Below, one piece after another: positions 10,994 through 25,518 of a stretch of DNA of 64,000 bases. The translations under genes were made by a program, and so were the position numbers. The stretch's first letter is position 1; each line of letters starts with the position of its first letter. Under the pieces are notes generated by a model. The model searched no databases and was not told where the DNA came from. It was given only the letters and a program-made list of their open reading frames with translations. Source of the DNA: Gamsiella multidivaricata (Eukaryota; Mortierellomycota; Mortierellomycetes; Mortierellales; Mortierellaceae); contig NW_026251739.1 in assembly GCF_025024155.1 (NCBI RefSeq), positions 248,001-312,000 on the forward strand, read 5' to 3'.

Positions 10994-13900
10994 GGGTTAT
11001 ATCCAGGAACAGGGTTGTTATGAGAAGGGAAGAGGGGCGGGAGAGTTGAAATTGAAGGAGGTTTCCCTCAGTAGATTGCAGGCTGAGTCAATGTGGGCAA
11101 AGACGTTTGGAGAAATAAGGGTGAGAAGAGGAGTGGGGAAGAGCAAGGAGGGTGGTGAATGTATAGTGCTTTTGGAGGCAATGGGTCGAGGGTAGCAAGG
11201 ACTGATCAGTTGGTGAGTGATGGGACTTGCTGTGCAGAAGAGGAGGGAGTGTGAGAAAACAAAAGTAGGGAAGCGACACCGACTCCTTGGGCCCTGCTGT
11301 GAGAGTGCAAGTGGAAGTGAAAGTGATCTGTGGCAATGGGCCTAAGAGAATGAGGAATGAGGATGAGTGCTGTGTGTATGTGTGCAAATGGAACAAAGGG
11401 CCAAGGTGTCAATGGCCCGCCCAAAGAATATAAGCGCTTTTCACCGACGATCAGAGGAGAACAAGTACCAACCACGGACACGCGGCTGGTCAGCCATTTT
11501 TTTTTTCAGGAACAAAATCATCAAAGACACACTCTAGTTTATGGTATCACTTCGGCAGCCCTATATGGCGTTCTATGGACGGTCCAGCTCCAGCTCGGCC
11601 CCTTCTTTCCTTTTTTTACCTTCCTATGCCCTTCCTTGCCTTGCCTTTCTTGACTTTCCCTTCCTTTCTGCTCTTTCTGTCTTTTGCCTTTGGCTTTTAA
11701 GGACGAGGCAGAGTATATACTTGACCAACTCCACCGAAAATTCATGATCGGCTTCGCACTATCTACTGACCCTTCCTTCTCTCCATTACAACTGTGCGCT
11801 TTGTAATTCTGAATTTTCACGCTCCCGCGAGAGCCCTTTTTTTGCCCTCCTCCAAACTGTTCTTGAAGGTTATTCAGTAGACTGTCGTTCCTCATTTCCG
11901 TGCCCGGTCCTTGTCTTGGCAATTGGTTAACATAACCACGACACCCGAGATTGCTCTTGGAATATAATAACCATAGCACAGTGAGCCTGTGGATAACCAT
12001 GAATAAAAGGATCCCTGAACCTTGATACTGTTACCTCCACACAAAGGACTCTTTGTAACTGTGTTTAAAGATAAAACGTCGTACAGGTGAATAATGGTAT
12101 ATCCTTATGACCAACCGCACCATTGCTTGGCGCTTACAATGAGCTGACGTTCAACGCCTTATACACTTTAGACAACACCACCGCCCTTCTCTTGCCATTT
12201 GACCATGCGTACCTGTGTTTGTTGGACAAGTTGCCGTCGTACACATACGCTAGTTAAGACTTATTTGTTCCGCACATGCCGACAACGACATCGCGGTGTT
12301 CTCATTTGCAGCTCTGGCGATAGTCCGCCCACATGCATGGAGATGCGCATGGTATAGAATGTCTACAGTTGTACGCGATCGAAGTGAAGGAACAATAACA
12401 AGAGCCCTTCCCTCATATTATTTTCTCTTCGAGATGCTCCCTGTGGCAGAGCGTACCTCTGGTCGCAGGCCGATATCCACTTCGATCCTCTGCATCCGCA
12501 TTGTCCACTCGGTTCATCCCTGCTCGCTTAAAAATAAACGCAACATTTTTATTTGATGACAGTAAGTGTGCATGCAGCATGTATGTCCGTATACAGTACA
12601 CAGCAAACTAAACCTATATTCCCAGAATAAAGTGTACACAGTGCAAGTGTGTGCTCTCAGAGTGTCAAAGAATTGCAATCTACGGTGAGTCAGCGTATTG
12701 GAGCGGATCAAGTACGCATTACGCTTCTAGCACGAACTGTGGGGAAGCAAATGTTGGGTATGTGGAGTTTTACACCGACTGCAAACTCTAGTGGCTGTGT
12801 GAACGTTTCCCCCGATAACGCTCGAATGCAAAGGTCCAAGCCCACCAAAGATATGACTACTATATTACTTTCGTGCAGTACTCATTTTCACGCGCACTAT
12901 ACTTTCCTTGAAGAGTATGTGCATGCCCGCTATGACGGACAATAAAAAAAAAGGGCAAAGTCATGGCGTGCCTACATACTACATCTCTTATTAATCGGCC
13001 AAAATGCGCCAGATGACGCCGGCAGGACCTGAAAGGGGGGCTAACGACGAGAGTAGGACTACATTTACTACAGCTTCGCTTGTCAAACCAGACACCAGAT
13101 TGCCGACGTACAATCGACAAATCTAACATGGTAAACTCCTTTCTGAAGGGACATATTCTAGCAACACCCCTCGCCACGCTTTTCGCTCCAAATCCACGCT
13201 CGCGCCCTTGCTCACATTTGTGCTTTTCTCATTCCTCCATAGTCAGACGGGTGCACTTATCCCTCGCATTACATGCAAATAAGTCTTTGACGTGGTCATG
13301 TTCTTATATTGTTGTGTCTTTTGCATTCCTCCCTAGGCGGACATATTCACAGATCTCCGGATGTCAATTCGCACAGGTTTACGTGGGTTTCGCTTTTATG
13401 CCCTTGGAGTTGCTCATGTTGAAGCCTTCTTGTAACCAGCTTTGTCCACTTCCCCCCTGACCGATTCTTCTAAGGTGACACGACACGTCTTCTAGTGAAG
13501 GCCTCCTCCTCTTGTCCTCATTGTGCATCTCTCTACACCTGTCTCTGTTAACACTACAGAGAAGGATCCATTACGTCTACAGAGGAAAGACCTCCTCTAC
13601 TCTGCACCACACGGACTATGATCCATCGCCTCCTTGCGCGCCTATTCTTCCCCCTCACTTGTACATCCCCCTCTTTGCCTGATACGCCCTTACTACATAC
13701 GCAGTTCATAAAGAAGGATCACAACAGCTATTGCTCTTTTGGCTAAGTACCATCTGCCTGCCATTCTCTTTGTGGTGAATAGTTACCCTTTTTTTTACAA
13801 CAGGAGGGAGGAGGAGGAGGAGAAGAGGAAGAAGAGGAAGAGGAGAGAAACCTACATGTACGATACTCTCCTTTTTTCTTGATTTCTTAATGTTCACAAA

Positions 13901-14626
13901 AGACAATAGCGAACGTGGACCTGGAGAGAGTGGCGCCGCCTTCCATTCCATTCTTTCCCAGGAATACTAAATGGCCTTCCTCTACGTCTACAGGCCGCGG
14001 GGGCCATGTCGTGCGAGGTGCCTGTAAAATTCCTCCGATTCCTCGCTTTTCTTCGCGCCGGTGATCGCGGTTTCTTCTCTTTTCTTATTGTATCTCGTCC
14101 ATTACTCTCCTTCACTTGGGTATACCATATCTGTCGTTGTCCGCTATCGCCTCTATCGCGCTCAACAAAGTCGCGGAACCTATCTGCCTTCCCTAACCCA
14201 TTTCGAATCTCATCTCGCCCCATCCAGCCCTACTACCCGCTCGCGCCCCAGTCTCACATACTTCCTAGCAACGGAGTCGAACATTGAAACGACCAACCGC
14301 AATAGAACGCGTTCTTTCATTCTTTTTTCCCTACGACTTCCCATGGCTCTTTTTCTTTAAGTATTACATCCATCTTTCTTTCCTTCCTCCAACGAAGCCC
14401 AGTTCTATTATTCACGTAGACACATACATAGACACAGACGCTGACGTTGAAGTAGACACACACCTAAACAGCCTTGCTATTCTCTTCCTTCCTTTGGTCC
14501 TATTTACCAGATCCCTCTCCCTCCGCCTTCTCTCTCTTTCCAACCTCTGCATTGCCCACATCCCGATTTTCCTCCCAAAAGCCCTTTGACAACGCGGCAA
14601 AATCTTTCCTCCTTATTCAACGGACC
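10994..14626. other. Long gene-free divergent region (vezatin-like / Myb)
   Basis: About 3.6 kb between two divergent start codons. I found no protein of recognisable family, no tRNA and no rRNA. It holds a GA-rich purine tract (about 13801-13850) and, from about 14000 on, a strongly pyrimidine-rich stretch that is probably promoter and leader of the Myb gene. Small ORFs here have low-complexity translations and no splice support. Its length, compared with 0.3-1.6 kb elsewhere in the window, suggests extended regulation or undetected noncoding transcription. Confidence 0.5.
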
Positions 14627-16895
14627 ATGAAGACCCGCACAGTCCTACCGTCACAGAACACTAGCCACCATTCGATGGCAATGGAGCATTCGATGGAGCG
14701 TATGGCTTTCCACTGCCCTAACCCATCCTCGACAAGCTCCGTCGTATCGATGGCTTCTATCCACAGCAAAAGCCATTCACTCCCACCCATCGCATACACC
14801 ACCGCCCCATCTCATGCTCTTCCAAGATATAACAACAGGCCATGGCAGCGACATGAGGTAAATGACATGTCTATGTCTGTTCATGTTCCGTGGCGCACTC
14901 TTGTAGGTGTAGCACTTGAAGCGGACATTTATACTGCGCACTCTGGATCCCCTACTACTCCAACCCATACCAATAAAACAAGGGCTCAAACCCTCTCCCT
15001 AGATTTTTACGAATACATGGTAATACAGTTGGGCTGACAATCAGACAATTTTCTGGATGCGTTTCCTTAACTAGGACCAGCTTTTGAGTGAAGCCATTAA
15101 CACGTACGGGACAAAATCGTGGGAGTCCGTTACCGACTTTGCATTCCCAGACGGCTCCAGAGATCGCAATGAATGCATTCATCGCTGGAGAACTCTGTCT
15201 TCCATCAAGCCACGTCAAGTCAAAGGGCCATGGACAGAGGACGTATGTCGAGATATGTTAATTCTTCAACAAACACGCGCTCGTACATGCAATCTCACGA
15301 TACGTCCGCTACTGATACCATAGGAAGATAGGAAGCTCCGTGAGCTGGTGAACGAGTACGGCCCTGAAAAATGGGTGTTTATCGCTTCGAAGATTGGCTC
15401 TCGCACCGGCAAGCAGTGTCGAGAGAGATGGCACAACCATCTCGATCCCATGAGTAAGTCGATGTTGGTTGCGGTACCTTATTGAAGAATAGTTAAAAGA
15501 CATATCGCTAACACTGACTTCATCCGATTAGTTAACAAGGCACCTTTCACACCCGAAGAAGATGTGCAGATCCTTGAGCTCTACAACAAGCTTGGATCCA
15601 AATGGGCAGAGATGGCGAAGCATATGCCCGGACGACCGGATAATGCCATCAAGAACCATTTTAACACTACCATGCAGAGAAAGAAAAGACGTATGAGCAT
15701 GCCCTCAATTCATTCTTCGTACCACTTCCAAGATCACCGTCAGAACAGCGGCCCCTCTGCTTCACCCTACGCCCATGGTCGGTTGACATTAAGAAGAGGC
15801 CCCAAGGGAATCGTGTCCACTTCATCATCTTCCCTCGGCTTGGGGACGACTGCCCATCATCATCAAATGGCCAATTCCATGGCCCGATTTATGCCCTACG
15901 AGCGCCGACATTCACTTCCTGTATCTTCTACGATGATCCCACAGAGCTTTTCGACATCGCCTTTGCCATCTCTAGCTTCTTCATCCTCCGCCAACAGCTT
16001 GATTTTGCCTTCGCCTCCAAAGACGCCTGATGCAGGTCAGCACCAGAATTCGCCGTCGCCTTGGCGTGCCACCCCACCGCCAGTGCGAAACTTATATGGA
16101 GCCGGTTCGATGCAGGCTCACTGTGGCACTTCTTCACCAAAATCTGCGAAAACGACTCTGCCAGGAATCGCATCCTTTGTTCATGCAGCTGAACAACAGA
16201 TGCCATTGGCCAAGCCCAATGCCCCTATCCAGGGCTCCTTTCATGGCCATGGACACCGCATCTTCTCTCCATCGCCTTCGTGCTCCTTATTGTTAGGCAA
16301 CAGCGTTTCGATTCCTGACTCCTTCGCAGCAAACCAGTCGGATGCTGCCCTGGGTAAGAAGTCGATTGAAAACTCGTTGGCTCGTCTTGAAGAATCGACC
16401 TCATTTCGGCTGCCCAAACTGGGCGATTTGGATCGCTTTACAGGCCCCATGTTCTTGAGTCGACCGCGTTCAACCGCTTCGGCCGCATTCCTATCGCGTG
16501 ATGTCTTGATTCCTTCTGTCCGTTATATCCAGGCTGGTCCCTTTTTTAAGGGCATGGATTCTGATGTGATCGAAGAGGGATGCGGCCGGGCTGTGAAGCG
16601 GGAGGCCATTCCAGAGGGAGAAGAGCACTGCCATGGACATATCGAATACAGAAATATGGCGCAGCCTTATGATGACGAGGACTTCACTGACAAGGAGTCG
16701 ATCGGCCTGACTGAGGATGAGGATCTGGACGACGACGACATGAATATTAATGATAGTGACGATGACGACGACGATGATAGCAGCGCTGACAAAGATGATG
16801 TAGAGGAAGTTGGGGGCAACAACAGTAGGATATACGGTAACCAGGGCACAGCTCATATCATGTCGATCGAGAATCTTATCGGACCATCTGCTTAA
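14627..16895 (+). CDS. Three-repeat (animal-type R1R2R3) Myb transcription factor
   Basis: Exons 14627-14857, 15075-15242, 15324-15453 and 15532-16895 join in phase to 630 aa. Three Myb/SANT repeats follow each other at about residues 72-225: R1 (DQLLSEAINTYGTKSWESV..., a diverged repeat), R2 (KGPWTEDEDRKLRELV...CRERWHNHLDP) and R3 (INKAPFTPEEDVQILELY...NAIKNHFNTTM). R2 and R3 closely follow the c-Myb DNA-contacting helices (GKQCRERW; DNAIKNHF), so binding to an AACNG-type site is expected for the family. The rest is Ser/Pro-rich and ends in a very acidic tract (about 16660-16815, runs of Asp) that could activate transcription. The first repeat is split by introns 1 and 2. A cell-cycle or developmental regulator is plausible; targets are unknown. 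Confidence 0.9.
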
Positions 16896-17223
16896 GCACG
16901 AGATGTTTTTTATCTTTTTTTTATACTCTTTTTCTTTTTGTACGGGTGATGACCCTTGTATATTTCTTCCACTTCTTCATGTAATGATATCCCTCCATTT
17001 TCAGAGTCATCTACTTGTCGCGCGCGTCTCCTTGGTACATTTCCTCCCATCAACGTGTCGCACCGCCTTTTCTGCTACAGAGCATGTCCATATTATCTCC
17101 AAAACGCGTGTAACGAAAAATTATATTAAAATAAAAAGGTCTCCGTCTTCTTTTTACATCTTTCATTGCGATCAACATCCGGTTCCCGAACCGGCACGAA
17201 CAACACCTAGCGCACGGGACTCA
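16896..17223. other. Intergenic stretch between Myb gene and piggyBac remnant
   Basis: About 330 bp of T-rich 3' flank, presumably the Myb 3'UTR, followed by the transposon's 3' flank. It contains a near-palindrome at 17179-17194 with 7-bp arms (CCGGTTC / GAACCGG) around a CC centre, 30 bp from the transposase stop; whether it belongs to the element's end is unknown. Confidence 0.4.
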
Positions 17224-19380
17224 TCACCTCACCGGAGCACAAAGAGAAACGGGCGTTGGTGCCATCATTCTGTTATCGTAAGAGAGGGAAAACCATTGAT
17301 ACTTTTGGAAACAATTCCGCTCTTTGACGATACACAAAGGAAGGGCGCAATGGGTGCAGCTCCAATGTGTAAGCTTGTGATGAAAGTTTGTGGGACCAGG
17401 TCCACGCATGCTTGACTTGTTGCGACAGAGTACACACTCGGAACGGTTATCTGAATATTCAGGAAAGTGGTTCCCGACAACGAAACGTTCTTCAGAGAGC
17501 GTGGGGTTCAATTTAGAAATGTAGGGGTTTTTGACTTTGCGCGGCACAAGTGCTTGGTCATGGCGGCTCCTTGTTAAAGCCTGCTCCTCTCGAATGCCAT
17601 TCATCATCAGAGACCATGCCAGCTGAACTCGAAAATCGCGATGAGAAAGAGACCCAGTGTTCCGTTTGTAAATGTGGTATGCGTTGACAATAGTTGTGTC
17701 AAATAACCAGAAGAAAAGAGGCATCCAATTTCGGACAACTGACAGTTGTGTGTGATAGTACATGCGATAATGATCACTGACATCCACGCCATTCATGCAA
17801 TGGTTATAATCATGGGAATCTTGAGGGCAGCTCGGGGGTGTCCTTGAAAAACTGCACGGACAGTTCTGCCATTTGTACTCGTTTCTCGAGGGTGGCGTCT
17901 ATTACGCATGACGAATGAGGCATCACCCATGATCTCATGGATTGTAGACAGCATTGTAACCGGCCCATTATCCATCCAAAGTATGGCGATGACCTTGTCA
18001 TCAACCACAACACCAGACAAAGTATTCCAGTCAAGCTTATCACCTTTGTTAACCCTGAGCTCTTTTGAGAATCGCGACGACGAACTCCGTACTGTGCCGC
18101 ATGCCCCAATTTTGAGGCCCCGAAGAGAAATGAAAAGAGAGATGTTGGAGGAATAGTTGTCCATAGGGACGTTGTAGGACAAATTTCGATAAGGAGGTGT
18201 TTTGACAAGTTGGTAGACTACAGACGAGGTTTTGCTCAAGCCAGGGACTTCCTCGATACCGTTGAAAGGATGAACCCTCGAGGTGTACAGAAAAGAGTAG
18301 GTGTCTCCAGCGTCGCAAAGTGAAAGGACCTTGTATCCTTGAGGCGCTGGCTTGTTCTTTATCCGAACAGTATGCATACCTCGACCTGAGAACTGAACCA
18401 TCATCTCATCAACAGAGACATTTGTCGAAGGGGTGTAGAATTTGTGGAACGTTTCCTGAAGCTTGGTAGAAATCGGCTCTAGCTTGAAATACCAAGGTTC
18501 AGGATGGGCATACGGGTTGGAGACATGAAAGAATCGCTTGAGTTGTTGGAATCGAGTGAGTGACATGAAGCGCTTGAATGGATGTGATGGATATTGTGAT
18601 GACAGAGACCAATAATCCGCAACGCGAGGCTAATGAAAAATACCCAAGAAAAGACTAAGTTTCTTTGAGGAGGTGCACATCCATGCACGAGCCCCGACTT
18701 TGGTTCCAGCTTCCTTCTTTGTAGCATATGTGTTTGTGTTCCATGCTAGTTCAGCCAAGATATCATCCGTAAAAAAAGTGAAAATATGTGGATGGGCTCA
18801 AGGGACCCGTCCAGACGCATAGGCGCAGAGAAGTTGATATAGTTATGGTGAGACTGATGATGTGGGGCACATTGCTTACCAGGTTCGTTCTCCAGATCGT
18901 CAAACTGATCCTCAGCATTGAGGAACGGACAGGAGCGACCAATTGTCGCCAAACGTCCCTCCTCCACATCTAAGTCGGTTCCACTGGCTTCTTCAGCAAG
19001 AGTAGGAATGTTTTGGGTGGTTACAGGCACAGTTTAGATGGTGGTAGGAGTAGTCTGGATGGCCAAAAGCATCACTAGCCCGAGGGGTGAGGTGCCGCGG
19101 ATCCAGGTACAGATGCGTTGAGCCCCTGGGTAGTTGGGTTAGGCAGAGTCCCAGGTTGACCAGGCACAGGCACGGGTTGGTCAAAAAGTGGACCAAGGTG
19201 TTGCATGAGGTTTGCAGCTTATGTTACAAAGGCTGCAGCGTGGCTAGAAGGGTCAGTCTGACCGAGGATGGCTGTTACTTGGAACAACAGGGCAGTCACC
19301 TGCCTCAAACTCGCAGCCTAGCCACCAGATGGGACCTGATCAGAAGGTGTTCTCGTAGAAGGATTGTTAGGGGGCTTCAT
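17224..19380 (-). mobile_element. Decayed piggyBac-type DNA transposon (transposase pseudogene)
   Basis: The minus strand encodes a DDE_Tnp_1_7 (piggyBac/PGBD) transposase in pieces. Recognisable parts, in order, are an acidic N-terminal region, the entry block ending in DILAELAWNTNTYA, PRVADYWS, RFMSLTRFQQLKRFFH, the first catalytic Asp in NVSVDEMMVQFSGRG, the second in VPMDNYSS, the third block MNGVDVSDHY, and a C-terminal cysteine-rich domain (CVLC...CTHC). Lesions seen: stop codons at 19318-19320, 19219-19221 and 19075-19077 in the N-terminal part, a frameshift in a seven-base A/T run at 18771-18777, an in-frame TAG at 18630-18632, and a one-base frameshift near 17805-17816. No intact protein can be made. 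I could not identify terminal repeats or flanking TTAA duplications with confidence, so the element's outer ends are not defined. Confidence 0.85.
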
Positions 19381-19896
19381 GGCTAGAATTAGCTTGATAG
19401 AATGGCAAATGTTGGTGAAATTTTGATTCAAATAAGGATTTGGGGGGTAAGCTGGCCCATTTTAGATTAACATAAATCCACATGAGCACGACGCAAAGGC
19501 CTTGAAGCCCTAAATACCTTCCATGCACGGCAAAGCCGCGTCCCCTACCAACTAGTTTCATAACCCATGTCGCATAGCTAGTCTAACCTAACTCCAACGT
19601 GACCTGTTGCGCGATACACGTCCACTTAGTCAAGATCCGGTGTTAATAGAGTTGTTTTTAAACCGAATAAACCCTCCATTATGTCCAACTTTCCTCACCC
19701 CAAGCAATGCTGCAGCACCGGCCCATTTTAGAGAATTTCTCATTTATGAAAAATTCCTCGCTCCGGGGATAACAACCGTATAAGTATGGATCATTCTGTT
19801 GTGGTTATGTTTATCCCCCATCGCATTCGATCCCAATACCACGCACCTATCCCACGTCCGTATCACCACCATCCCATAGCACTCTCGACAGCCAAA
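19381..19896. other. Intergenic stretch upstream of the phosphatase-like gene
   Basis: About 516 bp with no gene. A 13-bp direct repeat (GGCCCATTTTAGA) occurs at 19454-19466 and 19720-19732. The promoter of the 19897 gene should lie here. The left end of the piggyBac element may also lie here but was not found. Confidence 0.4.
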
Positions 19897-21336
19897 ATGA
19901 AACCCATCTCCATCTCCTCCTCTATCGCGCTCTTGTTGGGTGTGCTTGCCCTCACATCTGTCTCCGAGGCTAAGCCTAGGCACCAATCTCACAGTAAAGT
20001 CAAGCATGTCCTCATGCTCTCCATCGATGGTCTCCGCCAGAAGGACCTTGCCGGATTTGTTGCCTCTAATCCCAAGTCGAACCTTGCTGGCCTCGTTAAC
20101 ACTGGCATTCAGTTCTCCAACGCGCAAGCTTCCAAACCCTCGGACTCGTTCCCAGGTCTCCTTGCCCAACTTACCGGGGGCAGTCCTGCAACCACCGGTG
20201 TCTGGTACGACGACTCGTACGATCGCTCTCTGTATCCTCCAGGCTCCAATTGTTTTGGCCCCATCGGAACAGAAGTGCTCTACGACGAGACTATAGACAT
20301 CGATGATACCAAGATCAACGGCGGTGGCGGCATAAATGTCCAGGCACTTCCTCTCCGCCTAACTAACGGCAAGTGCGAGCCTGTTTGGCCTCACCAGTAC
20401 GTCCGTGTTAATAATATTTTTGAAATCGCCCGCAAGCATGGCCACATCACAGCCTGGTCTGACAAGCACACCGGCGCCTACGATATTGTTCGTGGACCTT
20501 CTGGCAATGGCCTTACGGATTATTATTCGCCTGAAAATTCTTCGGTTGCCTCCAACGCTACTGCTGCCTATGACGATCTCCACGTCAACGCCGTCGTGAA
20601 TTGGATCCAGGGCAAGGACGCCACAGGCACCAAGCGGATCGGTATTCCCTCTATCATGGGATGCACTTTCCAGGCCATCAATACCAACCAAAAGGCCTTT
20701 GGTACCCCATCTGCTCAGTTGAATGCCGCCTTTCAGCACACGGACGCTGCGCTCGGTAAAATTGTTGCTTCTCTTAAGGCTGCCAAGATCTACCAGAATA
20801 CTGTCATTATTGTCTCTGCCAAGCACGGACAGTCGCCCATTGATGCTAGAAAGCTAAAGCGCGTCGATCCTAGCAGCCTACCCACTGTTTTGGGTGTTGA
20901 TATCGCTCATCAGATCACCGACGATGCTGGTATCTTTTGGCTTAAGGACAGTGCCGACACATTCAAGGCAGCCTCGAACGCCTACAAGAACGCCGATCAG
21001 GTTCACTTGACTGCCCTCTGGGCCGGTGAGGGTATTCGCCTCGCTGGCCTGGGTGATCCCGCTACAGATCCTCGTGTGCCCGATATCATCTTCCAGTCCG
21101 AGCCCGGCACCTTGTTCTCGCTGTCCAAGAAGAAGATTGCTGAGCACGGTGGATTCAACGAGGATGACGTCCATGTTGCCCTGTTGATTTCCTCCCCCTA
21201 CTTGAGGAAGCAGGTTAACACATCGCCTGTCAAGACCACCCAGATTGCTCCGACTATTCTCCGCCTGTTGGATCTCAACCCTGCTGAGCTGGAAGCTGTG
21301 CAGATTGAGGGCACTTGCGCACTTCCCATCGCGTAA
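19897..21336 (+). CDS. Secreted alkaline-phosphatase-like / nucleotide pyrophosphatase-phosphodiesterase family enzyme
   Basis: A single-exon gene of 479 aa. The ATG at 19897 is preferred over an in-frame ATG at 19786 because it opens a clean signal peptide (MKPISISSSIALLLGVLALTSVSEA), pointing to secretion. The alkaline phosphatase superfamily fold is suggested by a metal-binding Asp in LSIDGLRQ, a nucleophile region SDSFPGLLAQLTGG, HTDAALGKIV, a late SAKHGQSP (equivalent to the usual DHG metal site, with Asp replaced by Lys) and HGGFNEDDVHVALL. The family hydrolyses phosphomonoesters, phosphodiesters or nucleotides; the natural substrate here is unknown. NSS and NAT-type N-glycosylation sites occur near the middle. 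The lack of introns is unusual for this window. Confidence 0.85.
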   Translation: MKPISISSSIALLLGVLALTSVSEAKPRHQSHSKVKHVLMLSIDGLRQKDLAGFVASNPKSNLAGLVNTGIQFSNAQASKPSDSFPGLLAQLTGGSPATTGVWYDDSYDRSLYPPGSNCFGPIGTEVLYDETIDIDDTKINGGGGINVQALPLRLTNGKCEPVWPHQYVRVNNIFEIARKHGHITAWSDKHTGAYDIVRGPSGNGLTDYYSPENSSVASNATAAYDDLHVNAVVNWIQGKDATGTKRIGIPSIMGCTFQAINTNQKAFGTPSAQLNAAFQHTDAALGKIVASLKAAKIYQNTVIIVSAKHGQSPIDARKLKRVDPSSLPTVLGVDIAHQITDDAGIFWLKDSADTFKAASNAYKNADQVHLTALWAGEGIRLAGLGDPATDPRVPDIIFQSEPGTLFSLSKKKIAEHGGFNEDDVHVALLISSPYLRKQVNTSPVKTTQIAPTILRLLDLNPAELEAVQIEGTCALPIA

Positions 21337-21463
21337 ATATTTATTAACCTGCCTCACAATAAAAAGCACTTACCGAAAGCGGCAGACAAGTCTTTGATCA
21401 AAAGGCGCATCGCCCCATTTCCATCCTTGAATCAGTTGTCAGACATCAGCTTCAGCCTCCACC

Positions 21464-22624
21464 ATGCTGCCCACTCCGGATCTTTCGCATCTCAAAAGAC
21501 AGGACTATGAATATATTTACGAGCCAGCGGGTATGGACTATGCACCATCGCTGCTTTATGTCGACTGCAAGAATGATAACAGGATGTCGGCTAATTCTAT
21601 CCGCCATACTTTTCTAGAGGATACTTTTCTTTTCTTGGATGCGTTCGAGGATGAGGCGCCTTTCTTGAAGGATCTTGACCCAACAATTTCATTGGAGATC
21701 GGGTATGTTTCACCGATCTTCCGCGTATCCAGGGCCAGTGTGTGTCGACTATGCTGACGAGAACCTCTTCCATTATCGACAGATCTGGATCCGGTTGTGT
21801 TACGGCATTTGTAGGCAAGATCCTTGGCGAGTCCAGTTGCTGTAAGTAAGCGTTCTTGGCCTAATCGATTGTCAAATGTTGATCTCTATGCGGGGACTAA
21901 CATCTCTTGGCAACAGTGAAGTATTGTACAGACATCAATCCAAGGGCCGCAAGAGCAACGAAAGGAACAGCCAAGCAGAACCAGGTACAGTCACTTCTCG
22001 AAGCGCTTTATTATCCAAAGCAACGGCTGTGGACGCTATGCCAACATTTATTTCTGCTGCAGCTTTCTGTAGATGTTATCGAGACCCATCTCACGGATGG
22101 CCTGCTACCAAGACTGGAAGGACAGATCGATCTGATGTACTTTAACCCGCCCTACGTTCTTACGCCTTCTGAGGAAGTCGGATCACATTCAGTGGAGGCA
22201 TCATGGGCTGGGGGGATCGATGGACGCGAGGTCATTGACGAGTTTTTGCCATACGTCAAGGTAATTAGATCGGGATGTGTCCTTCTCGGTCTCCACGCTT
22301 CGGGGTAGAGCTGCTGAAGACACCCACTATTAACTTTAACATTGGTCTATTCTTACAATTAGCGCCTACTCTCATCAAAAGGCGCGTTCTATTTGGTCGT
22401 GGTCAATGAAAACAAACCGGACGAAATTCGAGAGATCATGAAACAAGACGGCTTCGACTCTAGCGTGAGTACTCGCTGGCTCTGTACATTTTTTTTTTTG
22501 TAGTTCTCTCGGCAAAAACGATTTCTCACATCTGTTTGATTATTTACTTGCTTAGGTGGTCAAAACTAGACTTGCCGGCAGAGAAAAGCTGCTTATTCTA
22601 AAGTTCATCAGGACAAAGGCATAG
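21464..22624 (+). CDS. MTQ2: eRF1 glutamine methyltransferase catalytic subunit (MTQ2 / N6AMT1 family)
   Basis: This SAM-dependent methyltransferase, with its TRM112 partner, methylates the Gln of the GGQ loop of release factor eRF1. Seven exons (21464-21530, 21618-21702, 21783-21841, 21917-21984, 22063-22260, 22363-22464, 22556-22624) give 215 aa, the normal family size. Diagnostic motifs are EPAEDTFLFLDA across the first junction, LEIGSGSGCVTAF (SAM motif I), the acidic CTDINP loop, FNPPYV (the NPPY catalytic motif) and EASWAGGIDGRE. The first intron is in frame without a stop, so a naive ORF reading inserts about 29 spurious residues between EPA and EDTF. Cytosolic/nuclear; translation termination. 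Very confident. Confidence 0.93.
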
Positions 22625-23077
22625 TCGGTCTAATAAAATATTGTGGGAAGATACCCATGGTGCGCTCATGTGGTGCATATCGTACTTCAGTTCTCCACAT
22701 ACATTTTGCGACAGCAACATTTCAATGCTGCATCCACGGACAAAGCCACTAAATTTTCTCAGCGGTTCTCGAACAACAAAACGATGGGACCAAGCAAAGG
22801 CCTTGGTACCGCTTCCATCCTTCCTCCATCACATCCCCTTACGCCGGCATGGGTAATGCAACTCCTCAATAATGTTCGATGCAAGCGATGCATCGTTTTC
22901 GCGTCGATAATCGAGCCACCTTAGACCGATGAAGCGACTTCTGGTACTAACTTCAGCCCAATTGGTCTCTATGTTATAGACCAATCACATCACTCCAAGA
23001 GCGAGCCACTGTCTGGTCGAGCGTCAGAGTTAGCCAACTCTTTCCTTTCAGAGCTCACGGAAGAGCTTTCCAATCCG
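22625..23077. other. Intergenic stretch between MTQ2 and U2AF2
   Basis: About 450 bp with MTQ2 3' flank (an AATAAA-like TAATAAAAT near 22631) and the U2AF2 promoter. I see no other gene. A frame open from about 22927 to the U2AF2 ATG has no upstream start codon. Confidence 0.4.

Positions 23078-25518
<2,441 letters not shown>

Noticed and set aside
17179..17194. Palindrome near the transposase stop as a transposon terminal repeat
   Set aside because: No matching sequence was found at the other side of the element and no TTAA flank, so it is not called an end.
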